Counted from the first letter of the stretch, positions 1-13,019 are shown. The stretch: DNA of 64,000 bases from Actinoplanes solisilvae (GCF_003999975.1 NZ_RJAC01000020.1:124001-188000), one strand, 5' to 3'. Notes: generated by a model from the sequence alone, not told the origin. Numbers and translations are program-made.

Positions 1-471
1 GCGCAGCACGCCGGCCGTGCTGACGGGGGCGCGTACCAGGCTGTTGACCAGCGTCGACTTGCCCGCGCCGGTGGAGCCGCCCACGACGACCAGCAGCGGG
101 GCGTCGAGCCGGGCGAGGCGCGGCAGCAGGTAGTCGTCGAGCTGCGTGACCAGGGCCGTGCCGACCCGCTCAGCCTCCTCGGCCGAGGGCATGACGAGCG
201 GATAGGACGTGTCGCCGATCACACCGCGTAGTTCGGCGAGCGCCTCGGACAGCCTGCGGACGGCGGGTGAGGGTTCGGCCGTGACCGTCGCGGCGACAAG
301 CGCGTCGGCCTCGCCGAGATCGGCCGGACGTGGCCCGGCCGGAACGAGGGCGGCGTCGGGCGCCGGCGCGGTGATCTCGGCGCCGGGCTCCTGCGGAGGA
401 CCTGCCTCATGTGGCTGACGGGACACGGCGGAATCCGTACGATCAGTGTGGTCCACGGCCTCGGCGGTCAT
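1..471 (-). CDS. Dynamin-like/YfjP-type GTPase, N-terminal part (runs off window)
   Basis: Only the first 157 codons are present; the gene continues beyond base 1. The ATG at 471 opens an acidic, proline/alanine-rich stretch of about 115 residues, followed by a P-loop, GGSTGAGKST, inside a hydrophobic strand, with SLVRAPVS after it. That arrangement is typical of actinobacterial dynamin-family or YfjP-like GTPases that work at the membrane. The switch motifs and G4 motif lie outside the window, so the subfamily cannot be set. It is divergent from dnaK with 336 bases between. An ATG at 192 is a less likely alternative start because it would remove helix-forming sequence before the P-loop. Confidence 0.7.
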   Translation of the reverse strand, partial: MTAEAVDHTDRTDSAVSRQPHEAGPPQEPGAEITAPAPDAALVPAGPRPADLGEADALVAATVTAEPSPAVRRLSEALAELRGVIGDTSYPLVMPSAEEAERVGTALVTQLDDYLLPRLARLDAPLLVVVGGSTGAGKSTLVNSLVRAPVSTAGVLR

Positions 472-721
472 GGCGCTGACCTGCTCTTTCTTCTCCGCTG
501 AGCCGCTGCTGGAAACCGGGTCGGGCGCTCGCGTGGCGGCGGGTGCGGCGGACAGGGCCGCTTGCCCCACCGCGTCACCGTGGGTCGTCACGGGTAAAGA
601 GTGCCGTATCAATTGGTGCAGAACAACAGGTGCCGGTATGCCGTGACCGGACAGGTATCTGTCGAACTGCCGACGCGGGGGCAAACCGGCGGTAGTTGCG
701 CCGGGTCGACTCAACTTCGAC

Positions 722-749
722 TTGACGTCGTGCGCGCCCGTGGCATCAT
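722..749 (+). promoter_or_regulatory. Candidate dnaK promoter
   Basis: A TTGACG -35 hexamer (722-727), 16 bases, then CATCAT (744-749) as a weak -10. The -10 overlaps the left arm of the HspR operator, which fits repression by promoter occlusion. Inferred from motifs only. Confidence 0.5.
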
Positions 750-767
750 TGAGTCGGTTCCACTCAA
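749..767. promoter_or_regulatory. HspR operator (HAIR element) of dnaK operon
   Basis: TTGAGT, seven bases, ACTCAA: a perfect 6-bp inverted repeat matching the HAIR consensus CTTGAGT-N7-ACTCAAG bound by HspR. A lone half-site lies at 709-715. The repressor gene hspR is the last gene of the same operon, so this closes an autoregulatory loop. Confidence 0.85.
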
Positions 768-807
768 CCTTGTATCGAAGCCGAGCATGTAAGAAGCGAG
801 GAACACC

Positions 808-2690
<1,883 letters not shown>

Positions 2691-2694
<4 letters not shown>

Positions 2695-3323
2695 GTGCCA
2701 CGGACGACGAGAACGACGGTCAGGCGACCGAGCGGGTCGTCATCCGGGACCGCCGCAAGATCGATCCCAAGGCTGAGTCCAAGGCCCCCGCGGCCAAGGG
2801 CAAGGCCCAGGTCGGCGCCCACCGGGCGGCCGAGCCCGAGCAGGAGACCCCTCAGGCCGCTCAGCCCGAGGAGTCCAAGCCCGGTCTCGGCGCCGAGCTC
2901 GAGGCGCTGCGGACCGACCTCGAGGAGCGGACCCACGACCTGCAGCGCGTGACCGCCGAGTACGCCAACTACCGCAAGCGGGTCGACCGCGACCGGGGCG
3001 CGGCGGCCGAGCAGACGACCGGTGCGGTCCTGACCGCGCTGCTGCCGGTGCTCGACGACATCGACCGGGCACGCGAGCACGGCGACCTGTCGGGTCCGTT
3101 CGCCTCGGTGGCCGAGTCGCTGACCACCGTGACGGGCAAGCTCGGGCTGGTGCCCTTCGGCGAGAAGGGCGACCCGTTCGACCCCAACCGCCACGAGGCG
3201 GTCGCTCACCAGACGTCCGCGGACGTCACCGAGCCGACCTGCGTCGAGGTCATGCGCCGCGGATACACGCTGGGCGAGCGGCTGTTGCGACCGGCCATGG
3301 TCGCGGTCGCCGACCCGGAGTGA
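2691..3323 (+). CDS. grpE: Nucleotide exchange factor GrpE
   Basis: GrpE releases ADP from DnaK. The start is the GTG at 2691, overlapping the dnaK stop in a GTGA arrangement, with GGAGG at 2676-2680. The 210-residue product has a charged, Ala/Pro-rich N-terminus of about 60 residues, a helical segment (LEERTHDLQRVTAEYANYRKR) that forms the dimer stalk, and a C-terminal beta-wing with the GrpE signature region RRGYTLGERLLRPAMVAVA. The frame stays open far upstream inside dnaK, but that part is out-of-phase dnaK sequence. Translational coupling to dnaK is expected. Confidence 0.97.
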
Positions 3324-3335
3324 TCTCACACGTTC

Positions 3336-3366
3336 GTCCCGCCCACCGCATCGCGGTGGGCGGGAC
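3336..3366. other. Strong hairpin between grpE and dnaJ
   Basis: A perfect 14-bp stem (GTCCCGCCCACCGC at 3336-3349 pairing with 3353-3366) closed by a three-base ATC loop, with no U-tract. It sits between two cotranscribed genes, so it may be a partial terminator, an mRNA processing or stability element, or a way to lower dnaJ-hspR output relative to dnaK-grpE. Confidence 0.7.
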
Positions 3367-3390
3367 CTGCCGCAGGAGGGGGGAGGCGGG

Positions 3391-4590
3391 ATGAGCTCGA
3401 AGGACTGGCTCGAGAAGGACTTCTATGCCGTTCTCGGCGTGCCCAAGTCCGCTCCGGCCGACGAGATCAAGAAGGCCTACCGGAAGCTCGCCCGCGATCT
3501 GCACCCGGACCGGAACCCCGGAAACCAGGAGGCGGAGGAGAAGTTCAAGGCCGCCTCCGAGGCGTACGACGTGCTGTCGGACGACAAGAAGCGCAAAGAG
3601 TACGACGAGATGCGCTCGCTGTTCGGCTCCGGCGCGTTCCGCCGGGGCGCCCGCTCCGGCACCGGCACCCAGTTCGACCCGTCCGACCTGTTCGGCGGGT
3701 TCAGCGGGGCCGGCGCGGCGGGCGGCGCGGCCGGTGACAAGCGCTTCGGCGGGGCCGGGTTCTCCGACATATTCAGCTCGATCTTCTCGGGCGGCGGCCC
3801 GGGCGGTGGCGCCGCACGGCGGGGCGGACCGCGCCGCGGCCGCGACGTCGAGACCGAGGTGACGCTCGACTTCCCCCAGGCGGTGAAGGGCACGACACTG
3901 CCCCTCACGCTGCGCTCGGCGGGTGAGTGCGAGACCTGCCACGGCAACGGCGCCGCGCCCGGCACCTCGCCGCGCACCTGTCCGCAGTGTCAGGGCAGCG
4001 GCCTCATCTCCCGCAACCAGGGCTCGTTCAGCTTCTCGGAGCCGTGCCGCGACTGCCAGGGCGCGGGGACGATCGTCGAACAGAAGTGCCCGGAGTGCCG
4101 GGGCACGGGCGGGGTCACCAAGGCCCGCACGATCAACGTCCGGTTCCCGTCCGGGGTCGCCGACGGCCAGCGCATCCGGCTCAGCGGCCGCGGTGAGCCG
4201 GGCGATCGGGGCGGGCCCGCGGGCGACCTGTTCGTGCAGGTCAAGGTGCGGCCCGACGACCTGTTCGGACGCACCGGGGACGACCTGACCCTGGTGGTGC
4301 CGGTCACGATCGCGGAATCGGTGCTCGGCACCGATCTGCGCGTGCCGACGCTGGACGGCCCGGTCACCCTGCGGGTGCCGCCGGGCACGCCGAGCGGCCG
4401 CAAGCTGCGGGCGCGCGGCAAGGGAGTGACCCGCAAGGACGGACCACCCGGAGACCTGATCGTCACGGTCGACGTGCAGGTGCCCGACGGTGTCACGGGG
4501 GAAGCCCGCGACGCGCTCGAACGTTTTTCCAAGCTGACCCCGCCGGCCGGGCGGGAGCGGCTCGAGGACCGGGTGCGCCGGAGTAGTTGA
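3391..4590 (+). CDS. dnaJ: Co-chaperone DnaJ
   Basis: DnaJ delivers substrates to DnaK and stimulates its ATPase. The 399-residue protein has an N-terminal J domain with HPD at about residues 38-40, a G/F-rich linker (about 75-145), four CxxCxGxG zinc motifs (CETCHGNG, CPQCQGSG, CRDCQGAG, CPECRGTG) and two C-terminal beta domains. A purine-rich GGAGG site precedes the ATG. It lies 67 bases after grpE, past the strong hairpin, and 21 bases before hspR, in the order known for the HspR-controlled operon. Confidence 0.97.
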   Translation: MSSKDWLEKDFYAVLGVPKSAPADEIKKAYRKLARDLHPDRNPGNQEAEEKFKAASEAYDVLSDDKKRKEYDEMRSLFGSGAFRRGARSGTGTQFDPSDLFGGFSGAGAAGGAAGDKRFGGAGFSDIFSSIFSGGGPGGGAARRGGPRRGRDVETEVTLDFPQAVKGTTLPLTLRSAGECETCHGNGAAPGTSPRTCPQCQGSGLISRNQGSFSFSEPCRDCQGAGTIVEQKCPECRGTGGVTKARTINVRFPSGVADGQRIRLSGRGEPGDRGGPAGDLFVQVKVRPDDLFGRTGDDLTLVVPVTIAESVLGTDLRVPTLDGPVTLRVPPGTPSGRKLRARGKGVTRKDGPPGDLIVTVDVQVPDGVTGEARDALERFSKLTPPAGRERLEDRVRRSS

Positions 4591-4611
4591 GACTGAGGTC
4601 AGGAGGGGCAC

Positions 4612-5046
4612 ATGCATGAGGAGATTCGCATCTCGGTCGAGCAGACCTCCGACGCGAAAGTTTTGATCATCTCGGTCGCGGCTCGCCTCGCTGGGATGCA
4701 CCCGCAGACGCTGCGGCAGTACGACCGGCTCGGACTCGTGCAGCCGGGCCGGACGGGCGGTGGCGGTCGTCGCTACAGCGAGCGGGACGTCGCGTTGCTG
4801 CGTGAGGTGCAGAAGCTCAGCCAGGAGGAGGGCGTCAACCTGGCCGGGATCAAGCGCATCATCGGCCTGGAGCAGATGGTCGGCGACCTCGAGCAGCGCG
4901 TGCAGGACCTCGAGCAGCGGCTCTCCGAGGCCTACGCCCGGATCGCCCAGCTCGAGAGCCCGTACGGCGGAGGGGACCTGGTCCGCCAGGAACGCCACTC
5001 GACGGCCCTGGTCGTCTGGCGCCCCCGGCGCTCTTCCGACCGGTAA
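4612..5046 (+). CDS. hspR: Heat-shock repressor HspR (MerR-type)
   Basis: HspR represses the dnaK operon and clpB by binding HAIR elements. The 144-residue product has a MerR-like winged helix (ISVAARLAGMHPQTLRQYDRLGLVQPGRT), then GGGRRYSERDVALLREVQKL and a coiled coil rich in LEQR repeats (about residues 85-120) for dimerization or DnaK contact. An AGGAGGGG site precedes the ATG. It is the last gene of its operon, followed at once by a strong terminator. HAIR elements lie upstream of dnaK and of clpB in this same window, so repressor and both targets are seen together. Confidence 0.96.
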   Translation: MHEEIRISVEQTSDAKVLIISVAARLAGMHPQTLRQYDRLGLVQPGRTGGGGRRYSERDVALLREVQKLSQEEGVNLAGIKRIIGLEQMVGDLEQRVQDLEQRLSEAYARIAQLESPYGGGDLVRQERHSTALVVWRPRRSSDR

Positions 5047-5050
5047 CTAC

Positions 5051-5080
5051 AGGACGGCCCCGCGAAAGCGGGGCCGTCCT
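5051..5080. terminator. Terminator of dnaK operon
   Basis: AGGACGGCCCCGC (5051-5063) pairs perfectly with 5068-5080 around a GAAA tetraloop. A U-tract is absent, as is common in actinobacteria. It also faces the end of the convergent gene at 5087, so it probably acts in both directions. Confidence 0.85.
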
Positions 5081-5086
5081 CTGTGT

Positions 5087-5596
5087 TCAGCGCCGGTTGA
5101 ACAGCCCTAGGCGTCTGGGGTTGCGGACCAGGCCGCCTTCGATCCAATCCGAGTAGTCGAAGATCTCGGGGCGGCTCATCAGGACGCGGCAGTTGTGCGC
5201 CCAGATCGACATCGGCTCGTCGCCGACCTCCTCGGCCCGCTCGACGAACTTCTTCAGCCGGCGTTTGCGCTGGCCGGTCGCGTTCTGCCGGACGCCGTCG
5301 GCGGCGTAGATGTACATGCAGTGCTGGGCGAAGCGGCGGGCCGGACATTGTCGGTCCATCGCCAGCTCGAAAAGGGTGGGTGCGAGCACGTCGCCGGAGA
5401 TCAGCAGGTCCCAGTCGGGAGGCATGCTGCTCAACGGCACGGCTTCAGGATGGTAGGCCCACGCCTGGATCTCTTCCGGTCGAGGATCGACCGGGTTGGC
5501 GAACCCGAAGAATGTCGACTCACGCACTGTCACGTCGCCGCCCGAGAAAGTCCGATAACACGTAGTTGTCGGGAGGGAACGGTAGCGCGCCAGCAA
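5087..5596 (-). CDS. Hypothetical protein
   Basis: I do not recognise this family. The reading frame shows good codon bias, ends just beyond the hspR terminator and gives up to 169 residues. The frame begins with TTG at 5596 (AGGACC just upstream); GTG codons at 5533 and 5527 are alternatives and the region before them looks less protein-like. The product is soluble, with a Trp/Pro-rich middle (IQAWAYHPEAV, MPPDWDLLISGDV) and a basic stretch NATGQRKRRLKKFVERAEE that might contact nucleic acid. No signal peptide or membrane segment is visible. Confidence 0.55.
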   Translation of the reverse strand: MLARYRSLPTTTCYRTFSGGDVTVRESTFFGFANPVDPRPEEIQAWAYHPEAVPLSSMPPDWDLLISGDVLAPTLFELAMDRQCPARRFAQHCMYIYAADGVRQNATGQRKRRLKKFVERAEEVGDEPMSIWAHNCRVLMSRPEIFDYSDWIEGGLVRNPRRLGLFNRR

Positions 5597-5661
5597 GGTC
5601 CTACGGAAGTGTCAAGACCTCACAATCGGATACCGGTCAGTAGCTTTAAGCAGCATCATGA

Positions 5662-6870
5662 TCATTCTTCGGCGATCAGGGGCCGGTTCGACGACCGCGA
5701 GGGCTGGCGCCACCTGCGGATAAAGGTCTTGAACCACTCGTAATCGGGCATCCGGGCGAGCAGTGGGCCGGCCACGACTGTGATCAAGACGTACGCCGTG
5801 GCGAGCGGGGCGAGCCGAGGTTCGACCCCCGACGCGACGGCCAGCCCGGCGATGACGATCGAGAACTCCCCGCGCGGCACGAGCGCGAGCCCCGCGCGCA
5901 GCCGGCCGGGCAACGCGATGCCGACCCGGCGCGCGGCGAGGAAGCCGGTCGCCACCTTGGTCAGCGCCGTGACCACGGCCAGGGCCAGCGCCGGCAGCAG
6001 CACGGGCGGGATGTCGGTCGGGTCGGTGGAGAGCCCGAAGAAGACGAAGAAGACCGCCGCGAACAGGTCGCGCAGCGGGGACAGCATCTGGGTCGCGTGG
6101 TGGGCCACCGGTCCCGAGATCGCGATGCCGACGAGGAACGCGCCGACCGCGGCCGAGACGTTGAGCTCCTCGGCCACGCCGGCCACGAACAGGGTCAGGC
6201 CGAAGACGCCGAGCAGCAGCGCCTCGGCGTCCTTGGCCGAGATGAGAGCGCTGATCTGGCGGCCGTAGCGGATGGCCACGACCAGGACCGCGACGACGGT
6301 GACGACGGCGACGCCCAGCGCCTTGGCCCCGCCCAGCAGGCCCACCCCAGCCAGGACGGCGGTGACCAGGGGCAGGTAGAACGCCATCGCGAGGTCCTCG
6401 ATGACCAGCACCGAGAGGATCACCGGCGTCTCGCGGTTACCGAGCCGGCCGAGGTCGCCGAGCACCTTGGCGATCACGCCGGAGGACGAGACCCAGGTGA
6501 TGCCGGCCAGCACCAGGGCGGCCCGCCAGTCCCAGCCCATGATGAACGCGAAGGCGGCCCCGGGCACGGCGTTGAACACCGCGTCGAGCAGCCCGGCCGG
6601 AGCCGCGGCGCGCAGGTTGCCGACGAGCTCGCTGGCCGAGTATTCGAGACCCAGCATGACCAGCAGGAGGATGACGCCGATGGACGCGCCGACCTCGATG
6701 AACTCCTCGCTCGCGGAGAGCGGGATGATGCCGCCGTGCCCGAAGGCGAGGCCGGCCAGCAGGTAGAGCGGGATGGGCGAGAGACCGACGCGACGGCCCA
6801 GCCGGCCGAGCATCCCGAGCGCGAAGAGCAACGCGCCGACCTCGATGAGGAGGATCGTCGTGTCGTGCAT
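5662..6870 (-). CDS. K+/H+ antiporter membrane subunit (CPA2, KhtU-like)
   Basis: A 402-residue, strongly hydrophobic protein with about 12 membrane segments, typical of monovalent cation:proton antiporters-2 (KefB/KhtU). It lacks the cytoplasmic TrkA-N domain of KefB; regulation would instead come from the separate TrkA-C protein encoded 46 bases upstream. The motif GVILLLVMLGLEYSASEL matches the conserved segment of the family, and the repeat GITWVSSSGVIAKVLGDLG holds the substrate-helix region. The pair resembles Bacillus KhtT/KhtU, which exports K+ (or NH4+) in exchange for protons. The ATG is at 6870. Substrate specificity is inferred only from family. Confidence 0.85.
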   Translation of the reverse strand: MHDTTILLIEVGALLFALGMLGRLGRRVGLSPIPLYLLAGLAFGHGGIIPLSASEEFIEVGASIGVILLLVMLGLEYSASELVGNLRAAAPAGLLDAVFNAVPGAAFAFIMGWDWRAALVLAGITWVSSSGVIAKVLGDLGRLGNRETPVILSVLVIEDLAMAFYLPLVTAVLAGVGLLGGAKALGVAVVTVVAVLVVAIRYGRQISALISAKDAEALLLGVFGLTLFVAGVAEELNVSAAVGAFLVGIAISGPVAHHATQMLSPLRDLFAAVFFVFFGLSTDPTDIPPVLLPALALAVVTALTKVATGFLAARRVGIALPGRLRAGLALVPRGEFSIVIAGLAVASGVEPRLAPLATAYVLITVVAGPLLARMPDYEWFKTFIRRWRQPSRSSNRPLIAEE

Positions 6871-6916
6871 CAGCTGCTCTTATTCCTCGGTTCGGCGCCG
6901 CGGTTACGCAACGCTC

Positions 6917-7423
6917 TCAGCCGTCGGCGTCGCCGGCCAGGATGGCGGAGACACCGTCCAGACCCTGACGGGTGCCGACCGCGACGACCACGTCGTTCGC
7001 CTCGAAGACGAAGTCGGGGCCGGGGGACGCGATGACCTCGCGGTCGCGCATGACGGCGACGATCGACGAGCTGGTGCGGGTGCGCGCGCGGGTGTCGCCC
7101 AGCTTGCGGCCCACGAAGGGCGAGCCGGCGGGCAGGGCGATCTGCTCGGTGAGCAGACCGGACGCCTGCTGGCGCAGCCCGGCGAGCTGCCCGAGCATGA
7201 GTGAGGCGCCCAGCACGTCGGCCAGCGCCTCGGCCTCGTCGTCGGTCAGCGGGATCGAGGCGAGGCAGGCGTCGGGGTCGTCCACGTCGTAAAGCACCAG
7301 GTCGCGGCGGCCGTTGCGGTGCGAGACCACGCCCACCGTGCGCCCCGAGGACGTCACCAGGTCATGTCGGACGCCGATTCCCGGCAGCGGAGTCTGTTCC
7401 ACCCTTACGCGCACGATCACCAC
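6917..7423 (-). CDS. Antiporter regulatory subunit with TrkA-C domain (KhtT-like)
   Basis: A 168-residue soluble protein whose C-terminal half (about residues 90-165) is a TrkA-C/RCK-C domain: IALPAGSPFVGRKLGDT, then SIVAVMRDREVIASPGPDFVFEANDVVVAVGT. The N-terminal half matches the accessory domain of KhtT-type subunits. In the known KhtTU systems this subunit gates the antiporter in response to c-di-AMP or related nucleotides; ligand binding here is inference. It starts with GTG at 7423, 13 bases after the MFS gene and 46 before the antiporter, so all three may be cotranscribed. Confidence 0.82.
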   Translation of the reverse strand: MVIVRVRVEQTPLPGIGVRHDLVTSSGRTVGVVSHRNGRRDLVLYDVDDPDACLASIPLTDDEAEALADVLGASLMLGQLAGLRQQASGLLTEQIALPAGSPFVGRKLGDTRARTRTSSSIVAVMRDREVIASPGPDFVFEANDVVVAVGTRQGLDGVSAILAGDADG

Positions 7424-7436
7424 CGTAACGCAGCAG

Positions 7437-8666
7437 TCACAGGCTTCCGGCCAGCAGTGGTTGCTCCCGCACTTCCGGGACGATTCGCCGGGCGCGGCGG
7501 GCGACGACCATGAGCAGCAGGCCGAGCACGCAAAGACCCAGATTCACCGCGTACGCCAACCGGAAGTCGAAGTGCTGAGCCAGGCCGAACGCCGGCGCGG
7601 CCAGGATCTGGCCGATCGGGAACGTATTGGTGATCAGCGTCGTGGCCCGCCCCGGATGGCCCGGCATCAGGTCCTGCATATAGGTGATGTTCAACCCGCC
7701 GACGGCGGCGATGAAGATCGCGTTGAGGACCTGCGCCCCGGCCAACACCCCGACCGAGCCCGCGCTGACCGCGACCGCCTGATAGGCGATGCCGAAGCCC
7801 ACACCGATCAGGATCAGCGTGCGCAGCGGCACCCGGGCGCCGAGCGCGCCGAAGCCGAGCAGCAACGGGATCTCCAAAGCCGCGCACAGCCCGAGCACCA
7901 ATCCGGCCTGGCCGATCGTGCCGCCCAGCTCGGTGCTGATGAACAGGGGCATCGCCTGTACGCCGAGCGCCATCGAGGTCTGCACGACGGTGAACCCGAC
8001 GACCAGCAGGAAGATCGTCGAGCGCGGGGCCTCGGGCGTACGCAGTTCGACGGGCTCGGCGTGACCGGCCGGGCCACCCGCCTCGGGCAGCCAGCGCAGC
8101 ACGATCAGCGCGGCGATGCCGTACATGACCGCGACCAGGCCGTACGTGTAGGCGAAGCCGCCGTCGGCGAGCAGGAACGCGGCCAGCGGCGGCCCGGCGA
8201 CCCACGCCACCGAGAAGAGCATGCGTAGCGAGCTCATCCCCATCGCGGCATGCTTCGGATCGCCCTGGCGCAGCACCTGACGGGCGTACGCGAAAGCCTG
8301 TGGGAAAAGGGTGCCGGCCAGGGCGGTGAGCGTGATCGTGAGTCCGAACAGCACCCAGTAGTCACGCACGACGGCGGTGAGCGCGGCCCCGGCCAGACCG
8401 GCCAGCGCGGCGATCAGCAGCAGCTTGCGCCGGATCGGGCGACGGTCCGAGATGCGGCCGACGAGCCACGAGGCGAACACGCCGGCGAGCGGCGTCACCA
8501 CGAGGAAGACGGTGGTCTTGACCGGGCCGGCATGGATGCCGTCGCTGAGGAAAAGGGCGAGGAACGGGCCGACGAAGGAGGTGCCGATGCCGACCGCGAT
8601 GAAGATCAGGGCGAGCGGGATCAGGCGCCGCGACACTTTGCCGTGCGCCGGGGGTGGTACGGGCAT
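7437..8666 (-). CDS. MFS transporter (sugar-efflux-like)
   Basis: A 409-residue protein with 12 predicted membrane segments and the MFS loop motif GRISDRRPIRRK after the second helix. The overall pattern, including SSLRMLFSVAWVAGPPLAAFLL and TLITNTFPIGQILAAP, resembles the SetA/SetB sugar efflux family, but the substrate cannot be told from sequence. The ATG is at 8666. No clear ribosome binding site precedes it; a TACCGT -10-like hexamer ends eight bases upstream, so the message may be nearly leaderless. It is divergent from clpB and probably heads an operon with the antiporter pair. Confidence 0.82.
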   Translation of the reverse strand: MPVPPPAHGKVSRRLIPLALIFIAVGIGTSFVGPFLALFLSDGIHAGPVKTTVFLVVTPLAGVFASWLVGRISDRRPIRRKLLLIAALAGLAGAALTAVVRDYWVLFGLTITLTALAGTLFPQAFAYARQVLRQGDPKHAAMGMSSLRMLFSVAWVAGPPLAAFLLADGGFAYTYGLVAVMYGIAALIVLRWLPEAGGPAGHAEPVELRTPEAPRSTIFLLVVGFTVVQTSMALGVQAMPLFISTELGGTIGQAGLVLGLCAALEIPLLLGFGALGARVPLRTLILIGVGFGIAYQAVAVSAGSVGVLAGAQVLNAIFIAAVGGLNITYMQDLMPGHPGRATTLITNTFPIGQILAAPAFGLAQHFDFRLAYAVNLGLCVLGLLLMVVARRARRIVPEVREQPLLAGSL

Positions 8667-8732
8667 GATTCGCTACGGTACGACGCCTTCCGGTCCTCTG
8701 GATCTTCTCGTGGGCACCGTCACGGCCCCTCT

Positions 8733-8761
8733 TTGTCGTTGTGGCGCTGCGGGCATAGAGT
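8733..8761 (+). promoter_or_regulatory. Candidate clpB promoter
   Basis: TTGTCG (8733-8738), 17 bases, TAGAGT (8756-8761). The -10 hexamer lies inside the left arm of the HspR operator. Confidence 0.6.
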
Positions 8762-8783
8762 TGAGTGGAATACGCTCAACTCT
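8757..8783. promoter_or_regulatory. HspR operator (HAIR element) of clpB
   Basis: AGAGTTGAG (8757-8765) and CTCAACTCT (8775-8783) form perfect 9-bp inverted arms. The inner core TTGAGT-N7-GCTCAA differs by one base from the HAIR consensus. It overlaps the candidate promoter, matching the known HspR control of clpB in Streptomyces. Confidence 0.85.
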
Positions 8784-8833
8784 GTGGTGAGCCTGTTTGG
8801 GTGAGCTTGTTTGGCAGTCGATCAGGGGAGCAC

Positions 8834-11422
<2,589 letters not shown>

Positions 11423-11433
11423 CTTACGTACGG

Positions 11434-11471
11434 AAAAGGGGTCCTGGGTCTGTCGACCCGGGACCCCCTTT
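11434..11471. terminator. Terminator after clpB
   Basis: AAAAGGGGTCCTGGGTC (11434-11450) pairs with GACCCGGGACCCCCTTT (11455-11471) through one T-G wobble and one bulge, loop TGTC. It serves clpB and probably also the convergent small gene ending at 11481. Confidence 0.8.
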
Positions 11472-11480
11472 CGGTGGCTC

Positions 11481-11666
11481 TTAAGTTGTGGCCGGCCGCT
11501 GCCGGTAGGCCTGGGTCATCAGGACGTCGGTGACGACCTGTTCCCCCTCGTCGGACCAGATGCGGATGCCGTCACGGTGGAGCTGATATCGGACGTCCTT
11601 GAATCGGGTCCTCGAGTCGTCATGGTGAACGACGGTCAGAGTGTCGGCGTGGGGCATGGGAGTCAC
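11481..11666 (-). CDS. Small hypothetical protein
   Basis: A 61-residue product starting at GTG 11666 with AAGGA six bases upstream. The sequence TVVHHDDSRTRFKDVRYQLH reads like a beta-rich small domain. It lies between the clpB terminator and a long non-coding stretch. I do not recognise the family; an ATG three codons in is an alternative start. Confidence 0.55.
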   Translation of the reverse strand: MTPMPHADTLTVVHHDDSRTRFKDVRYQLHRDGIRIWSDEGEQVVTDVLMTQAYRQRPATT

Positions 11667-12021
11667 CGGTCCTTAACAGGTCTGGGGCCGCCGCGGTGTG
11701 GTCACGCGGCTGGCGTATCGGGACAGTTGCCCGGCTGTGACGGTCTGCCTCGGCCCAGGCGGTATCTCCGCGGGGCGGGCGACTCGTGCGGGCAGGGGGC
11801 ACCGGGGAAGCGTTGTGCTGCCGCGTCGGTGCCACGGCTGAAAGTGTAGGGACCGACGCGTACCCGCGCCGCCCCCTGAACGAGCGACCTATTTATGGAT
11901 ATTTCGGTCATCTTCGCCCGATGCTGCCATAGATTTGCCGGATTTGAATGGCTGTCGCGGAGTTGGCGGCCTACCGATACCGTGAATGGATCTAGATTTC
12001 GGGCATTCTGTTGGGGGCACT
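11667..12021. other. Non-coding stretch upstream of the proline-rich membrane protein
   Basis: About 355 bases with no supported gene. The right part (about 11885-12000) is noticeably AT-richer than its surroundings and includes TAGATT at 11993-11998, a possible -10 for the gene at 12022. Nothing else can be named. Confidence 0.5.
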
Positions 12022-12948
12022 GTGACCGTTCCGAGTTATCCGGCACCCGGCTACCCGGCGCCCGCGGCGCGAGCGCGTCCGACCGTCGTCACCGTCGCGG
12101 TCTATCTGCTCTATGCCGTGGCCGCCGTTCAAGCGCTGAACGCGGTGCTCACCTTCAGCATCGCCGGCCGCATCACCGAGGCAGTGCGAGACGCGTACGC
12201 CGGCACCGAGGTCGACGGCTTCGAGTCGATCGTGTCGTTCACCTTCATCGGCGGCGCGGTGATCAACCTGCTGCTCGGGGCGGGGTTCGTCGTGCTCGGC
12301 ATCCTCGACGGCCGCGGCAAGAACGCGGCCCGCATCGTGACCTGGGTCATCGGCGGCCTCGCGCTCTGCTGCTTCGGCGTCGGCCTCGGCGGTACGGCCC
12401 TGGTCAGCTCGTTCGACACCGGCACCACGACCGGCGCCCCGAGCGACGCCGAACTGCAGCGGCAGCTCGAGGCGGCGCAGCCGTCCTGGTTCGAGCCGAT
12501 CACCACGACGCTGTCGGTGATCGCACTGCTCGCGATCCTGGGAACGGTGATCCTGCTCGCGTTGCCGGCCGCCAACGACTTCTTCCGGAAGCCGGCGGCC
12601 GGTGGGTGGGACCCGACGGCGCCGCCTTACCCGGGGGTGCCCGGCTATCCGGCGCCGCAGGGTGGCTACCAGGGGCAGCCCGGTTACCCCGGTGCTGCTG
12701 GTGGTTCCTACCCTGGTCAGCCTGCTCCTGGGTCGCCCTACCCGCCCTACCCCGGTCAGCCTTCGCCCGGCCCCTCGTACCCCGGTCAGCCTTCGCAATA
12801 CCCGGGTCAGCAGGGCCAGCCTGGGCAGCCGGCTCCGGGGCTGCCGCCCTATCCCGGCCAGGAGACGACCCCGCCGCCCGCCGACCCGTTCGCGCCGCCG
12901 CCGACGAACGAGCCGAACCCTCCGAAGCCGCCGACCGACCCGGCCTGA
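12022..12948 (+). CDS. Proline-rich four-helix membrane protein, paralogue 1
   Basis: A 308-residue protein with a short YPAPGYPAP N-terminus, four predicted membrane segments (about residues 22-42, 75-100, 105-130 and 155-178) and a cytoplasmic-type tail of about 110 residues built from YPGQP/PSYPG repeats and ending in PPPTNEPNPPKPPTDPA. I chose the GTG at 12022 (TTGGGGGCA just upstream) over the ATG at 11986. The next gene is a paralogue. Such Pro/Tyr/Gly tails are common in actinobacterial membrane proteins and may bind SH3-like or FHA/WW-like partners; the function is unknown. Confidence 0.75.
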   Translation: MTVPSYPAPGYPAPAARARPTVVTVAVYLLYAVAAVQALNAVLTFSIAGRITEAVRDAYAGTEVDGFESIVSFTFIGGAVINLLLGAGFVVLGILDGRGKNAARIVTWVIGGLALCCFGVGLGGTALVSSFDTGTTTGAPSDAELQRQLEAAQPSWFEPITTTLSVIALLAILGTVILLALPAANDFFRKPAAGGWDPTAPPYPGVPGYPAPQGGYQGQPGYPGAAGGSYPGQPAPGSPYPPYPGQPSPGPSYPGQPSQYPGQQGQPGQPAPGLPPYPGQETTPPPADPFAPPPTNEPNPPKPPTDPA

Positions 12949-13019
12949 CCGGGTTCACTCTCCGCTCGCCGTGACCGCCGGGTAGGTTCGGCGCAACGGA
13001 TCACCGCGGGGAGTCGTCG

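Larger units (their letters stand above)
472..807. other. Divergent intergenic region of the GTPase gene and dnaK
   Basis: This 336-base region has no convincing gene. It holds the dnaK promoter and HspR operator near its right end (722-767) and an extra operator half-site ACTCAAC at 709-715. Short reading frames here lack ribosome binding sites and codon bias. Confidence 0.7.

Noticed and set aside
8765..8833. Upstream start for clpB at 8765
   Set aside because: That codon lies within the HspR operator and promoter; ATG 8834 has a ribosome site and the correct N-terminus.
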